A stretch of DNA of 64,000 bases from CAVUEG01 sp963740525 (lineage in GTDB: Bacteria; Actinomycetota; Actinomycetes; Propionibacteriales; Nocardioidaceae): assembly GCA_963740525.1 (NCBI GenBank), contig CAVUEG010000006.1:558001-622000 (forward strand), written 5' to 3'. A program made the position numbers and the translations under genes. Each line of letters begins with the position of its first letter. The stretch's first letter is position 1. Under the pieces are notes generated by a model, which saw only the letters and a program-made list of their open reading frames with translations, did not search any database and was not told where the DNA came from. Below are positions 43,501 to 55,436 of this stretch, piece after piece.

Positions 43501-44410
43501 TGCGGAACGCGTCGACGACCTTGAGGCGCTTGAGGGCGCGGACCTTCTTCTGGCCCTTGCCGTTCGCGATCGTGTCGCGCAGCGACTCGATCTCGGCCTC
43601 GATGTCGAAGGTCTCGAGACGCTTCTGGATCGCGGTGGCGCCCATGAAGCCCTCGAAGTACTTGCCGAACCAGGTCTTCATCTCGCGGTAGAGCAGCTCG
43701 TCACCCTCGAGGTCTTGGACCTTGAGGTTCTTGAAGCGGGTCCACACCTCGTCGAGACGGTCGATCTCGCGCTGTGCGCGGTCCCGGATCTGCTTCATCT
43801 CGCGCTCGGCGCCGTCCTTGACCTTGCGACGGGCGTCGGCCTTGGCGCCCTCGGCCTCCAGTGCGGCGAGGTCCTCCTCGAGCTTCTTGGCGCGCTCGTC
43901 GATCATGGTGTCGCGACGGTTCTCGAGGCGCTTGCGCTCCAGGCCGATCTTCGCCTCGAGCGACGAGAGGTCCTTGTGACGAGCGTCCTCGTCGACCTCG
44001 GTGATCATGTACGCCGCGAAGTAGATGACCTTCTCGAGGTCCTTCGGGGCGAGGTCGAGGAGGTACCCGAGACGGCTCGGGACACCCTTGAAGTACCAGA
44101 TGTGGGTCACCGGAGCGGCGAGCTCGATGTGGCCCATCCGCTCGCGGCGGACCTTGGAGCGGGTCACCTCGACGCCGCAGCGCTCACAGATGATGCCCTT
44201 GAAGCGCACGCGCTTGTACTTGCCGCAGTAGCACTCCCAGTCCCGGGTGGGACCGAAGATCTTCTCGCAGAAAAGGCCGTCACGCTCAGGCTTGAGCGTG
44301 CGGTAGTTGATGGTCTCGGGCTTCTTCACCTCGCCGTGGCTCCACTGACGGATGTCGTCAGCGGTGGCCAGGCCGATCTGAAGCTGGTCGAAGAAGTTCA
44401 CGTCAAGCAC
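40532..44410 (-). CDS. rpoC: DNA-directed RNA polymerase subunit beta'
   Basis: Beta' holds the catalytic magnesium. It has 1292 residues from the GTG at 44410 (VLDVNFFDQLQIGLATADDI), which has GAGGAAAG upstream; the frame is open to 44503. The N-terminal zinc ribbon is CYCGKYKRVRFKGIICERC; the active-site loop is NADFDGDQMAVH; the second zinc site is in LTCDAKTGTCAKCYG; the C-terminal part has QSIGEPGTQLTMRTFHTGG. Frame intact throughout. Confidence 0.98.
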   Translation of the reverse strand: MLDVNFFDQLQIGLATADDIRQWSHGEVKKPETINYRTLKPERDGLFCEKIFGPTRDWECYCGKYKRVRFKGIICERCGVEVTRSKVRRERMGHIELAAPVTHIWYFKGVPSRLGYLLDLAPKDLEKVIYFAAYMITEVDEDARHKDLSSLEAKIGLERKRLENRRDTMIDERAKKLEEDLAALEAEGAKADARRKVKDGAEREMKQIRDRAQREIDRLDEVWTRFKNLKVQDLEGDELLYREMKTWFGKYFEGFMGATAIQKRLETFDIEAEIESLRDTIANGKGQKKVRALKRLKVVDAFRKTTNSPRGMVLDAVPVIPPDLRPMVQLDGGRFATSDLNDLYRRVINRNNRLKRLLDLGAPEIIVNNEKRMLQEAVDSLFDNGRRGRPVTGPGNRPLKSLSDMLKGKQGRFRQNLLGKRVDYSGRSVIVVGPQLKLHQCGLPKQMALELFKPFVMKRLVDLSHAQNIKSAKRMVERARPVVWDVLEEVIAEHPVLLNRAPTLHRLGIQAFEPQLIEGKAIQIHPLVCSAFNADFDGDQMAVHLPLSAEAQAEARILMLSTNNILKPSDGRPVTMPTQDMIIGIYFLTLDRDGQPGEGRAFSSTSEAMMAFDRGEISLQSKVRIRFTGIVPPIDATLPEGWEPGQSLTLPTTLGRALFNEALPADYAFVDYEVGKKQLGVIVNDLAERYTKVEVATSLDALKDTGFAWATRSGVTVSIEDVVTPANKKEILSVFEALAAKVQQQFERGLITDDERRQELIEIWTQASNKVAEAMDANFDQDNPIYMMVHSGARGNMMQVRQIAAMRGLVANPKGDIIPRPIKANFREGLSVLEYFIATHGARKGLADTALRTADSGYLTRRLVDVSQDVIIREDDCGTERGLPKRIGERLEDGRVVKAENAETAAYARASSVEVTHPKTGEVLATAGEDLGDVKIDGLVAAGIEEVKVRSVLTCDAKTGTCAKCYGRSLATGKLVDIGEAVGIIAAQSIGEPGTQLTMRTFHTGGVASADDITQGLPRVVELFEARQPKGRSPISEAAGRISIDETDKAKKILVTPDDGSEVQEYPISKRSRLTVDEGDHVEVGQQLTQGTPDPQDVLRVLGVRKAQEHLVDEVQAVYRSQGVSIHDKHIEIIVRQMLRRVTVIESGETNLLPSDLVDRVRFEEENRRVVSEGGKPASGRPVLMGITKASLATESWLSAASFQETTRVLTDAAIHGKSDSLRGLKENVIIGKLIPAGTGLERYRNIRVEPTEEARAAAYSVTGYDNYDYDFGNSGGQAVALDDFDFGSYQS

Positions 44411-44510
44411 AGTGGCTGCTTTCCTCGTGTTGTCTGGTGAGTCGATGCTGGGGACTGAGAGGGGGGTGGTACGCCGGCCGACCGAGGCCGGACGGCGTAC
44501 CACTCATGAC

Positions 44511-47976
<3,466 letters not shown>

Positions 47977-48076
47977 GAGGGGTCCTTCCGAGGGATCGCT
48001 CTGGGGGATGGCGTCACCGACCACAAACCAGCCACCGGGCAGGCAGGAGAGCATATGAGGGCAGACGCAAAGAGGG

Positions 48077-48106
48077 ATGTTACCCCAAACGCGCGTCGGA
48101 AGACAA
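48077..48106 (-). promoter_or_regulatory. rpoB promoter, proximal
   Basis: On the minus strand TTGTCT (48106-48101) and TAACAT (48082-48077) are separated by 18 bases. The -10 fits the actinobacterial TANNNT pattern. It lies about 100 bp upstream of the rpoB TTG start. Inferred by inspection. Confidence 0.5.
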
Positions 48107-48140
48107 CAGGCCCGGGACGCCGAGCCTGCCGCTGCCCGAA

Positions 48141-48169
48141 AGCATGAACCGAACCGGCCCCGAGGTCAA
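48141..48169 (-). promoter_or_regulatory. rpoB promoter, distal
   Basis: TTGACC (48169-48164) and CATGCT (48146-48141) are 17 bases apart on the minus strand. The -35 is near consensus, the -10 weaker. Together with the proximal site it suggests two start points for rpoBC, as is common for this operon. Confidence 0.5.
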
Positions 48170-48222
48170 GCACCGGGGAGCGCGCGGGGCCGGGATTTTG
48201 CCTCCCGGCCGGCGCCGCCGGG

Positions 48223-49086
48223 TCAGTACGACTGGACCTCGTTGACCAGCCAGGTGCCATCGGACCGGACCATCTCGAAGCGGACCCTGTTCAGGGCGGT
48301 CTGCTCCGCCCCGTTGTTCGCGGTGCTCAGCGTGGTCTGGTCGACGAAGAGCAGGACCTCGATCCGGCCGTCCCTCGGAGCCCCCATGATCGCGGACGAC
48401 TTCACCTCGGCGTTCACCTTCGCCTTGGTCTGGGTGGCGGCCGCCTTCACCAGGCGGTTGAACGTCGAGACGTACTGCTTGCGGTACGTCGGGGTCAGGA
48501 ACCGGGCAGCCGCGTCGCGGTCGGTGTCGAGCTGCTCGTAGTCGTAGGACAGCACCTGGACGGCCGCGCGCTCCGCGATGGACTGCGCCGTTCGGGCGTC
48601 ACGCTCCAGCTGCGCCGCGTCGTCCGCCGGGAGCTGGCGGGCGAAGAGCATGAAGAGCATCACCCCCACGGACACGACCGCCACTCCGGCCAGGGCCAGC
48701 AGCGGCCAGGCGGGGACCCGGCGCTCGTCGGTCGAGGCGCTCGAATCGGTCGCTTCCACCGGCTCGGGGGTGCCCGCGGCGACCGGCGGGACCGGTTCGA
48801 CGACCTCGGGCTCGGGCTGTGGCTCGGGCTGGGACTCGGGCTGGAACGCGGACTCGTGGGCCTCCGGGGCTCCTTGAGCCTCCGGGACCTCGTCGGCGAG
48901 GGAGGCGTCGTACTCCGCCCGCTTGGCGGGGTCGAGCAGGACCTCGGCGGCCTGGTTGAACAACCGGAACTGGCTGGAGCCGGTGCCCGGGTCGAAGCGC
49001 TCGGCAGACTCGCGCCAAGCGGCCTTGATCTGCTCGGGACTCGCGTCACGCGGCACACCGAGGATGTCGTAGAGCGTGGGGTTCAC
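48223..49086 (-). CDS. Mce-associated membrane protein with an N-terminal J-domain
   Basis: A 287-residue protein of unusual build. Residues 1-62 resemble a DnaJ J-domain: LYDILGVPRDASPEQIKAAW, then FNQAAEVLLDPAKRAEYDAS. The HPD motif needed to stimulate Hsp70 is DPG here (in AERFDPGTG). A Glu/Pro/Gln-rich linker follows, then one membrane helix (about 128-150, WPLLALAGVAVVSVGVMLFM), and a C-terminal domain (about 155-287) that matches the second Mce-associated protein: a helix with ERAAVQVLSYDYEQLDTDRD, then FLTPTYRKQYVSTFNRLVK. It is the last gene of the Mce operon, nine bases after its paralogue. Probably extracytoplasmic C-terminus. Confidence 0.8.
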   Translation of the reverse strand: MNPTLYDILGVPRDASPEQIKAAWRESAERFDPGTGSSQFRLFNQAAEVLLDPAKRAEYDASLADEVPEAQGAPEAHESAFQPESQPEPQPEPEVVEPVPPVAAGTPEPVEATDSSASTDERRVPAWPLLALAGVAVVSVGVMLFMLFARQLPADDAAQLERDARTAQSIAERAAVQVLSYDYEQLDTDRDAAARFLTPTYRKQYVSTFNRLVKAAATQTKAKVNAEVKSSAIMGAPRDGRIEVLLFVDQTTLSTANNGAEQTALNRVRFEMVRSDGTWLVNEVQSY

Positions 49087-49095
49087 CAGATCTCC

Positions 49096-49626
49096 TCAGG
49101 CCACCGGGGTGAAGTCGTCGACCAGCCAGTGACCATCCACCTTGACCAGGGAGACCTGCCACCTGAAGTGCCGCTTGCGCTGGTCGTAGACGGTCTTGAC
49201 GCTGGCATCGGCCACGACGAGGACCTGTGCCGAGTCGGCGTCGATCTCGGAGACGCCGGAGGCGAGGACCTCCCCCTTGGAGACCATCTTGGCCTGCTTC
49301 ACCTGCCCGATGATCTCGGTCATGGCCTTGCTGAACTGGGCCTTGAACTTGGTGCTCAGCATCGGGGTGATCGACTGCTGGTAGCCGTCGACCGTGGTCG
49401 AGTCGTAGTTGTTGACGCGCACCGTGAACTGTTCGGCGACGCGGACCACGGCTGTCCGCTCGGAGGCGTCGAGGTTCGCCTGGTCCGCCGCGGAGGCCCA
49501 GTGCAGTGACAGGACGACACTGGCGGCGATGGTCGCCAGGAGGGCTACCGCCACCAGGACCGCTGTCAGCAGCGGCACGCCGGAGTGACCGGGCCTCCAA
49601 GGCCCAGTGGGGGTGTCGTTCGTCAA
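49096..49626 (-). CDS. Mce-associated membrane protein
   Basis: A 176-residue protein with a short cytoplasmic N-terminus, one membrane helix (about 18-42, PLLTAVLVAVALLATIAASV) and an extracytoplasmic domain of the NTF2-like type found next to Mce operons: VAEQFTVRVNNYDSTTVDGY, then MLSTKFKAQFSKAMTEIIGQ, ending VDGHWLVDDFTPVA. Such proteins (Mas family) are thought to stabilise or assist the MCE complex. It begins with TTG just after the mceF stop. Confidence 0.8.
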   Translation of the reverse strand: MTNDTPTGPWRPGHSGVPLLTAVLVAVALLATIAASVVLSLHWASAADQANLDASERTAVVRVAEQFTVRVNNYDSTTVDGYQQSITPMLSTKFKAQFSKAMTEIIGQVKQAKMVSKGEVLASGVSEIDADSAQVLVVADASVKTVYDQRKRHFRWQVSLVKVDGHWLVDDFTPVA

Positions 49627-49629
49627 CGG

Positions 49630-50916
49630 CTACTCCTCGGAGTCGGCGAGCGGCTGCAGCAGCAGCCACTTCCACGACTCTTCCCCGAAGATCTCGCTGG
49701 CCCCGCCGGTGTAGCTGATGCGACTGTGCGGCGACCGGTCGGTGTACCGCAGCTTCCCCGTGCTCACATCGTACGTGGCCACGACCGGCGAGCGGTACGC
49801 CGTTCCTGCGCGTGGCTTGTTCTGCGAACCGCGCGCGTTGGACTGCGTGGGAGGCTCGGTGCACCGTGCGTTCATGTCCATCGGCTTGTCCGAGGTGTCC
49901 TGCGGGGGCCGCGGCTTGGTGGTGTAGCCGTTGTGGCAGACCGGCGGGTCGTGGGTCGTCACCATGCCGAAGTGAGCGTCGTACAACCCGGTCTGCGGGT
50001 CCTTCGCGACCACGGTGTAGCCGCCCGCGACGACGTAGGGGTAGAGCACCAGGACCTGGCGCACCCCGTCGAGGTGCTTGACCACGATGTCGCCGGTCGT
50101 CACCAGGTTGTTGATCAGCTGGCCGAGGTCGACCTGGTTGTTCTCCAGGAACCGGCGCAGCTGGCTCGCCGTCGCGCCCCCGTTGTCGATCACCGCCCGC
50201 AGGTCCTTGTCCGAGCCGGCCAGGGTTCCTGTGAAGAGCGACAGGTCCTTGGCGAAGCTGCGGATCGCCGACGCCGAGTCGATCTGTCCGTGCAGGACCG
50301 TGTTGCTGTCGCGGATCAGCGCGCTCGTCACGTCGAAGTTGTCGTTGGCGGTCTTGATGAAGGAGTTCGACGTGTCGATGATCTGGCCGAGGTCCTCGCC
50401 GGTGCCGCTGAACGCCTTCCCCATCTCGGAGACGACGGTCCGAAGACTCTGCTGGTTGACGGAGTTGACGGTGTTGTCGAGGTCGAGGAGCAGCGTGGAC
50501 GCCGAGATCGGCGTTGCGGTCATCTCCGTCGGGATCTCGGAGCCGTCCTTGAGGTACGGGCCGTCCGAGGTCTCGGGCTGGAGCTCGACGTACTGCTCGC
50601 CGACTGCGGACCGGTTGCCCACGAGGGCCATCGTGTCGGCGGGGATCGGCTCTCCGCCGTTGTCGATGTCGAGGTGGACGTCGACTCCGTCGTCCCTGAG
50701 CTCGAGCTGGCCCACCCTGCCGATGGTCACCCCGCGGTACGAGACCTCGGCGCCGGTGAAGATGCCGCCCGACTCCTTGAAGTGGGCGACCACGTCGTAC
50801 GACCGGTCGAGAACCAGGCGGTCGAGCCGCGCATAGCGCGCCCCGACGAAGGAGACCCCGATCAGCGTGATGAACACGAAGATCAGCAGCTGGACCTTGG
50901 TGCGCTGGGTGATCAT
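49630..50916 (-). CDS. MCE family protein, MceF position
   Basis: A 428-residue MCE protein. From MITQRTKVQLLIFVFITLIG (membrane anchor, start 50916, overlapping the mceE stop by four bases) it has the MCE domain at about 35-115: VSYRGVTIGRVGQLELRDDG and VGNRSAVGEQYVELQPETSD. A long helical region follows, then a polar C-terminus. It is the seventh and last MCE protein of the operon and corresponds to MceF. MCE proteins form a periplasm- or wall-spanning tube for lipid import. Confidence 0.9.
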   Translation of the reverse strand: MITQRTKVQLLIFVFITLIGVSFVGARYARLDRLVLDRSYDVVAHFKESGGIFTGAEVSYRGVTIGRVGQLELRDDGVDVHLDIDNGGEPIPADTMALVGNRSAVGEQYVELQPETSDGPYLKDGSEIPTEMTATPISASTLLLDLDNTVNSVNQQSLRTVVSEMGKAFSGTGEDLGQIIDTSNSFIKTANDNFDVTSALIRDSNTVLHGQIDSASAIRSFAKDLSLFTGTLAGSDKDLRAVIDNGGATASQLRRFLENNQVDLGQLINNLVTTGDIVVKHLDGVRQVLVLYPYVVAGGYTVVAKDPQTGLYDAHFGMVTTHDPPVCHNGYTTKPRPPQDTSDKPMDMNARCTEPPTQSNARGSQNKPRAGTAYRSPVVATYDVSTGKLRYTDRSPHSRISYTGGASEIFGEESWKWLLLQPLADSEE

Positions 50917-52280
50917 CGCTGCACCATCCCCTGGATCAGGAGACCCCCGAGGGTCGTGTCGTAGCCCAGCCGGGTAGGCCGAGCATCGGAGCCGGACCGT
51001 CCCGGCCACTCACCGTTGACCGCGGCGCGGAAGAGCGCCGTGTTGCCGGTCAGCCCGGGAAGGGGTGGCAGGCCCGGGAGCCCGTCTCCACCACCCGGAA
51101 GCGCGTCGCACGCGGGGTTCTTCGGGAACGCCTTGCAGAACTGCTTCAACGTCAGCGCCTTGCACTCGTCGCTGTTCGGGTCTCCGGACTGGATGCACTT
51201 CTCGACCGGGGTGAGGATCTCCCCGGGATCGGGACCGGGCCCCGGTCCGGGACCGCCGCCGTTGTCCCCGGTCAGGTCGATGTCCATCTGGACCGACAGG
51301 TTCGTGTAGTCACCCATGTGAAGGTTGCGCGCCTGCGCCGGGTTGCGTCCGACCACCTCGTCGACGAAGGGGTAGGTCAGCGCGACCTGGAGCGACTTCG
51401 GGAAGGCGTCCCCGGCCTCGTTGAGCTTCCTGAGGACCGGCTCGAGGGACCGGAAGCTCGCGATCGTGTCGGCCTTGGAGGCCTTGATCACGCGGGTGCC
51501 GACACCGGAGAGCCTGTCCAGCGCCTGGAGCATGCGCACGAGTCCCTGACGCTGGGAGTTCACACTGGCCAGCGCCGCGGGCATCTCGTCGAGGGTGTTC
51601 TCGATCGTGCCGCGCTGCTTGTTGATCGAGATCGCCAGCCGGTTGAGGGACTCGATCGCCGAGACGATGTCCGTCTTGTTCCTGTCCAGGGTGCCCATGA
51701 AGATCCGCAGCTGTTCCAGGACCGAGCGGATGGTGCCCTCGCGGCCCTCGAAGATCTTGTTCAGCTCGGTGCTGATCGTCTTGAGCTGGGCGACGCCGCC
51801 GCCGTTGAGGACCAGCGACAGGGCACCCAGGACTTCCTCGACCTCCGGGTTGCGGCCCGAGCGGTCCAGCCCGATGACGTCGCCGTCACCCAGCGTGTTC
51901 GGGCTCGGGTTCGACGGTGGCGGCGACAGCGACACGAACTTCTCACCGAGAAGGCTGGTCTGCCTGATCTCCGCGATCGCGTTGTCGGGCAGCTTCACGT
52001 CCCGGCGCATCTGCACGGTCACGTCGGCGGTGTAGCCCTCTAGCTGGATGTCGGTCACCTTGCCGACGGTCACGTCGTCGACCTTGACCGTCGACTGCGG
52101 GACCAGGTCCAGCACGTCGCGGAACTTCACGTGGACGGTGACGGGGTTCGAGCCGACGTCTGCACCACCCGGGAGGGGCAGGCTGTAGACCGAGAAGTTG
52201 CACCCGGTCAGCGAGACGGCGGCCAGGGCCGCGACCGCAGCCAGCTTGAGGGCGCGCGCGCGGTTGCTCAGGCGACTCAT
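50913..52280 (-). CDS. MCE family lipoprotein, MceE position (LprK-like)
   Basis: A 455-residue MCE protein with a lipoprotein signal: basic N-terminus, hydrophobic core and lipobox SLTGC with Cys27, so it is acylated and anchored in the outer leaflet of the membrane. MCE domain about 45-125: KFRDVLDLVPQSTVKVDDVT and IRQTSLLGEKFVSLSPPPSN. A helical region follows, then a Gly/Pro run (about 355-370) and a tail with four cysteines (CIQSG, DECKAL, FCKAF, PACDA). The MceE gene is the only lipoprotein of mycobacterial Mce operons, as here. Confidence 0.92.
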   Translation of the reverse strand: MSRLSNRARALKLAAVAALAAVSLTGCNFSVYSLPLPGGADVGSNPVTVHVKFRDVLDLVPQSTVKVDDVTVGKVTDIQLEGYTADVTVQMRRDVKLPDNAIAEIRQTSLLGEKFVSLSPPPSNPSPNTLGDGDVIGLDRSGRNPEVEEVLGALSLVLNGGGVAQLKTISTELNKIFEGREGTIRSVLEQLRIFMGTLDRNKTDIVSAIESLNRLAISINKQRGTIENTLDEMPAALASVNSQRQGLVRMLQALDRLSGVGTRVIKASKADTIASFRSLEPVLRKLNEAGDAFPKSLQVALTYPFVDEVVGRNPAQARNLHMGDYTNLSVQMDIDLTGDNGGGPGPGPGPDPGEILTPVEKCIQSGDPNSDECKALTLKQFCKAFPKNPACDALPGGGDGLPGLPPLPGLTGNTALFRAAVNGEWPGRSGSDARPTRLGYDTTLGGLLIQGMVQR

Positions 52281-53437
52281 CGCTTCACCTCCACGAGACC
52301 GGCGAGCGTGGGGTCGACGTACTCGACCGAACCCGCCTTGGTTGTGCTGCGCTGGAACGGCGCCGACCTGGGGGCCCCGCCGCTGCCAGCCTTCAAGGCG
52401 TCGCAGGTCTGCTGTCCTCCGGGAGCCTGGAGCACGATGCTGCACAGGAACGCTGCCGGGTCCTTCTCGAACACCGTGAACCCTTCGCCCACGTTGGCGC
52501 GCGTGTCAAGGGTGCCGGTGGACGGGTTGTAGGTGAGGTACAGGTTGTTCAACGCGAGCGGGGCGGTCCCCAGCGTCTCGTCGAGGGCTGCACGCTGCTT
52601 GACCAGGATCTGGGTCACCTTCTTGAGGCCGGTGATGTTCTTGGCCAGGACGCCCTTGTTCTGGCGCACGAACCCGGAGACGTCGCGCATGGCGACCGCG
52701 AGGTTCTTCAGGGCACCGGCGAGGTCCTTGCGCTCCCCCGCCAGCATGTCCGAGGCACCCGCCAGCGACTGGTTGAACGCCCGCACGGTCTTGTCGTTCT
52801 TGGCCAGTGCCCCGACGAACCGCTCGAGCTCCGCGGCGGTGCCGAACAGCTCGTCCTTGTTGTGGGCCAGCGTGCCGGTCAGCTTGCCGAGGTTCTCGAT
52901 CGTGGTGTGGAACTGCTCGCCCTGGCCGGCGTAGTTGCGCGCCGTCGAGTCCAGCAGGTTGGTCAGTGCGCCCTGGTTGTTGGCGCCCTGAGGCCCGAGG
53001 GCCACCGTCAGGTCGTCGATGCTCTGGTAGATCTGGTCGAGCTCCAAGGGCATCGCGGTCTGGTCGGTGTTCATCGTGGCCCCGTCTGCCAGCACCTGTC
53101 CGCCGGTGTACACCGGCGCGAGCTGCACGAAGCGGTCGCCGACGATGGCGGGCGAGACGATCACCGCCTGGGCGTCCGCGGGCACCTTGTACTTGGCGTC
53201 ATAGGACATCTTGACGACCACCTTCGTTCCCGAAGGGGTCACGGAGTCCACGGTCCCGACGGGCACGCCGAGGATGCGCACGTCCGAGCCGGCGTACAGC
53301 GAGACGGTCCGCGGGAAGCTGGCCGTGAGGTGCTTCTGGTCGCCGCCGGAGCTCAGCACCAGGAAGAGGCCGACGAGCAGCGCCAGCACCAGACCGATGC
53401 CGAGGATTCGGGTGAGTCCTGAGATCTTGGTCATCAC
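52277..53437 (-). CDS. MCE family protein, MceD position
   Basis: A 386-residue MCE protein. One membrane helix at about 8-30 (LTRILGIGLVLALLVGLFLV), MCE domain at about 36-115: TVSLYAGSDVRILGVPVGTV and VSPAIVGDRFVQLAPVYTGG. The remainder is a long helical region (about 130-310) expected to pair with other MCE subunits. Start and stop each overlap the neighbours by four bases. Confidence 0.9.
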   Translation of the reverse strand: MMTKISGLTRILGIGLVLALLVGLFLVLSSGGDQKHLTASFPRTVSLYAGSDVRILGVPVGTVDSVTPSGTKVVVKMSYDAKYKVPADAQAVIVSPAIVGDRFVQLAPVYTGGQVLADGATMNTDQTAMPLELDQIYQSIDDLTVALGPQGANNQGALTNLLDSTARNYAGQGEQFHTTIENLGKLTGTLAHNKDELFGTAAELERFVGALAKNDKTVRAFNQSLAGASDMLAGERKDLAGALKNLAVAMRDVSGFVRQNKGVLAKNITGLKKVTQILVKQRAALDETLGTAPLALNNLYLTYNPSTGTLDTRANVGEGFTVFEKDPAAFLCSIVLQAPGGQQTCDALKAGSGGAPRSAPFQRSTTKAGSVEYVDPTLAGLVEVKR

Positions 53438-54405
53438 TGGCCTCCAGTTGCCGGCACGGGCGGAAGGTTCTGGATGATCGTGTCGAACCAGGGCCCGGTG
53501 CCCAGCGTGTTGGCGAAGACCCGATAGAACGGCGCCATCAGCCGCAGGCTGTTGTCGAGGTTCTCCTGGTTCTTGTTCAGCACGTCGACGGTGTTGCTCA
53601 GGTGCGTCAGCGCCGGCTTGAGGTCGGCTCGGCTCTGTCTGACCAATGCGCTCAGCTCGCGGGAGAGCTGACTGGTCGACACGAGCAGTCGGTGCACCGA
53701 CTCGCGGCGAGCCACCAGCGCCGCGAAGAGCTGGTTGCCGTCCTTCATCAGCGCGATGATGTCGCCGTTGCGGTCCCCGAGCACGCCGCTCACCTTGCGG
53801 AGGTTCGTCAGCAGGGTGTTCAGCTTGGCGTCACGGGCGGCGATGTTGGCCGACAGCGCGGAGACGCCCTTGAGCGCTCCTTGGAACTCCTCGGGAGTGT
53901 TGCGGGTCAGGTCGGCCAGCGTGTTGAGCGACTTCGCCAGCCGGGCGGTGTCGATCCGTTCCGACGTCTCGGCCAGGCCGCTGAAGGCCTTCACCACGTC
54001 GTACGGCGAGGTGGTGCGCTCGACAGGTATCTCGCTGCCCTCGGGAAGCTGGCCGGGACCGCTCGGGTCGAGGGCGAGGTACATGGCGCCGAGCAGGGTC
54101 TTCACGCGGATGTCCGCCCCGGTCGCCTTGCCGAAGCCGTCTGAGTTCTTGACCTTGAAGGTGACCCGCACGTGGTCACCGGCGAGGTCGACGGACTGCA
54201 CCTTGCCGACGCGTACGCCGGCCACCCGGACTTCGTCGTTGGCCTTGAGCCCACCGGACTCGCTGAAGGCGGCGTAGTAGGTGTCGCCACCGCCGATGAG
54301 CGGCAGGTCCTGGGCCTTGAACGCGGCCATGATGAGCGTCGCGATCACGGCCAGGCTCACAGCGCCGACGATGACGGGGTTCCGCTCACGGAAGGGGGTA
54401 CTCAT
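53434..54405 (-). CDS. MCE family protein, MceC position
   Basis: A 323-residue MCE protein. Membrane helix at about 10-27 (PVIVGAVSLAVIATLIMAAF), MCE domain at about 35-120 with FSESGGLKANDEVRVAGVRV and VKTLLGAMYLALDPSGPGQL. Then a helical region. ATGA overlap with both neighbours, so translation is coupled along the operon. Confidence 0.9.
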   Translation of the reverse strand: MSTPFRERNPVIVGAVSLAVIATLIMAAFKAQDLPLIGGGDTYYAAFSESGGLKANDEVRVAGVRVGKVQSVDLAGDHVRVTFKVKNSDGFGKATGADIRVKTLLGAMYLALDPSGPGQLPEGSEIPVERTTSPYDVVKAFSGLAETSERIDTARLAKSLNTLADLTRNTPEEFQGALKGVSALSANIAARDAKLNTLLTNLRKVSGVLGDRNGDIIALMKDGNQLFAALVARRESVHRLLVSTSQLSRELSALVRQSRADLKPALTHLSNTVDVLNKNQENLDNSLRLMAPFYRVFANTLGTGPWFDTIIQNLPPVPATGGQ

Positions 54406-55436
54406 CCGAGGTCACACCTCGCACTTCCGGTCTCGTAGGGCACCTTGGTCGTCTGACCACCGGGCAGCTTCACCGTGCCGTCGAAGTTGCACAGGTAGAA
54501 GTTGAACCAGGAGCCGTAGATCGCGGTCCGCCCGATCTTCTTCAGCTTGATCGGAAGGACCTGCAGCGCTCGGTCGATCTCGCCCTTGTTCTTGTCGAGC
54601 GTGCCGGCGACACCACGGAGGTGGTGGATGTCCTTGACCAGGCTGGGCCTGATCCCGGTCACCAGGCCGGCAGTCTGCACGGACAGTCTGGAGATCGAGT
54701 CGAGCGAGCCGAGGATCGCCTCGCGGTCGCCGTTCAGGCCGCCGATGAACTGACGAAGCTTGATGATCAGGTCCGAGAGCTGGTTGTCTCGGTTGCCGAT
54801 CGTGACCAGCACCTGGTTGAGGTTGTCGATCAGCTGGCCGATCACCTCGTCCCGGCTCGCCAGGGTCTGGGTCACCGAGCTGGTGTGCGCGAGAAGGCTC
54901 TCGAGCGTGCCGCCCTCCCCCTGGAAGACCCGGATGATCTCGTACGACAGCTTGTTCACGTCGCTGGGCGACAGGGCGGCGAAGAGTGGTTTGAAGCCGT
55001 TGAACAGGACGGTCAGGTCGAGTGCCGGCGAGGTGCGTCCCACCGGGATGGTGTCGTCCTCGCTCAACGGCGTGTTGCGGCCGATTCCCTGGCTCAGCGA
55101 GATGTAGCGCTGGCCCACGAGGTTGCGGTACCTGATCTGCGCCACCGTGGCCTGCGTCATCGGCGTGGTGTCGTCGACCTTGAAGGTGACCAGGGCCTGC
55201 TCTCGGTTGACGATGTCGATGCTCTTGACGCTTCCCACCTTCACGCCGGCGACACGAACGTCGTCGCCCTTGACGACGCCGGTGGCGTCGGAGAAGACCG
55301 CCTTGAACTCCTTCGTTGGGCCGAAGCTCAGGTTGCCGATGGTCACCACCAGCACTGCGGTCGCGAGCGTGGTGACGACGATGAAGATGACGAGCTTCAC
55401 CGCCGCTGCGGAGGTTGCCTTGTCGAGACCCTTCAT
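54402..55436 (-). CDS. MCE family protein, MceB position
   Basis: A 344-residue MCE protein. Membrane helix at about 12-32 (VKLVIFIVVTTLATAVLVVT), MCE domain at about 40-120: FSDATGVVKGDDVRVAGVKV and IRYRNLVGQRYISLSQGIGR. Helical region, then a short C-terminus with two cysteines (YLCNFDG and ARCDLG). First member after the duplicated mceA pair. Confidence 0.9.
   Translation of the reverse strand: MKGLDKATSAAAVKLVIFIVVTTLATAVLVVTIGNLSFGPTKEFKAVFSDATGVVKGDDVRVAGVKVGSVKSIDIVNREQALVTFKVDDTTPMTQATVAQIRYRNLVGQRYISLSQGIGRNTPLSEDDTIPVGRTSPALDLTVLFNGFKPLFAALSPSDVNKLSYEIIRVFQGEGGTLESLLAHTSSVTQTLASRDEVIGQLIDNLNQVLVTIGNRDNQLSDLIIKLRQFIGGLNGDREAILGSLDSISRLSVQTAGLVTGIRPSLVKDIHHLRGVAGTLDKNKGEIDRALQVLPIKLKKIGRTAIYGSWFNFYLCNFDGTVKLPGGQTTKVPYETGSARCDLG

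Noticed and set aside
40763..44440. A 1225-codon open frame antisense to rpoC, and a 919-codon one antisense to rpoB (45388-48147)
   Set aside because: Both mirror the third-codon-position GC bias of the real genes. They show no recognisable domains, and their composition (runs of Leu, Val, Asp, Arg) is typical of antisense shadows.
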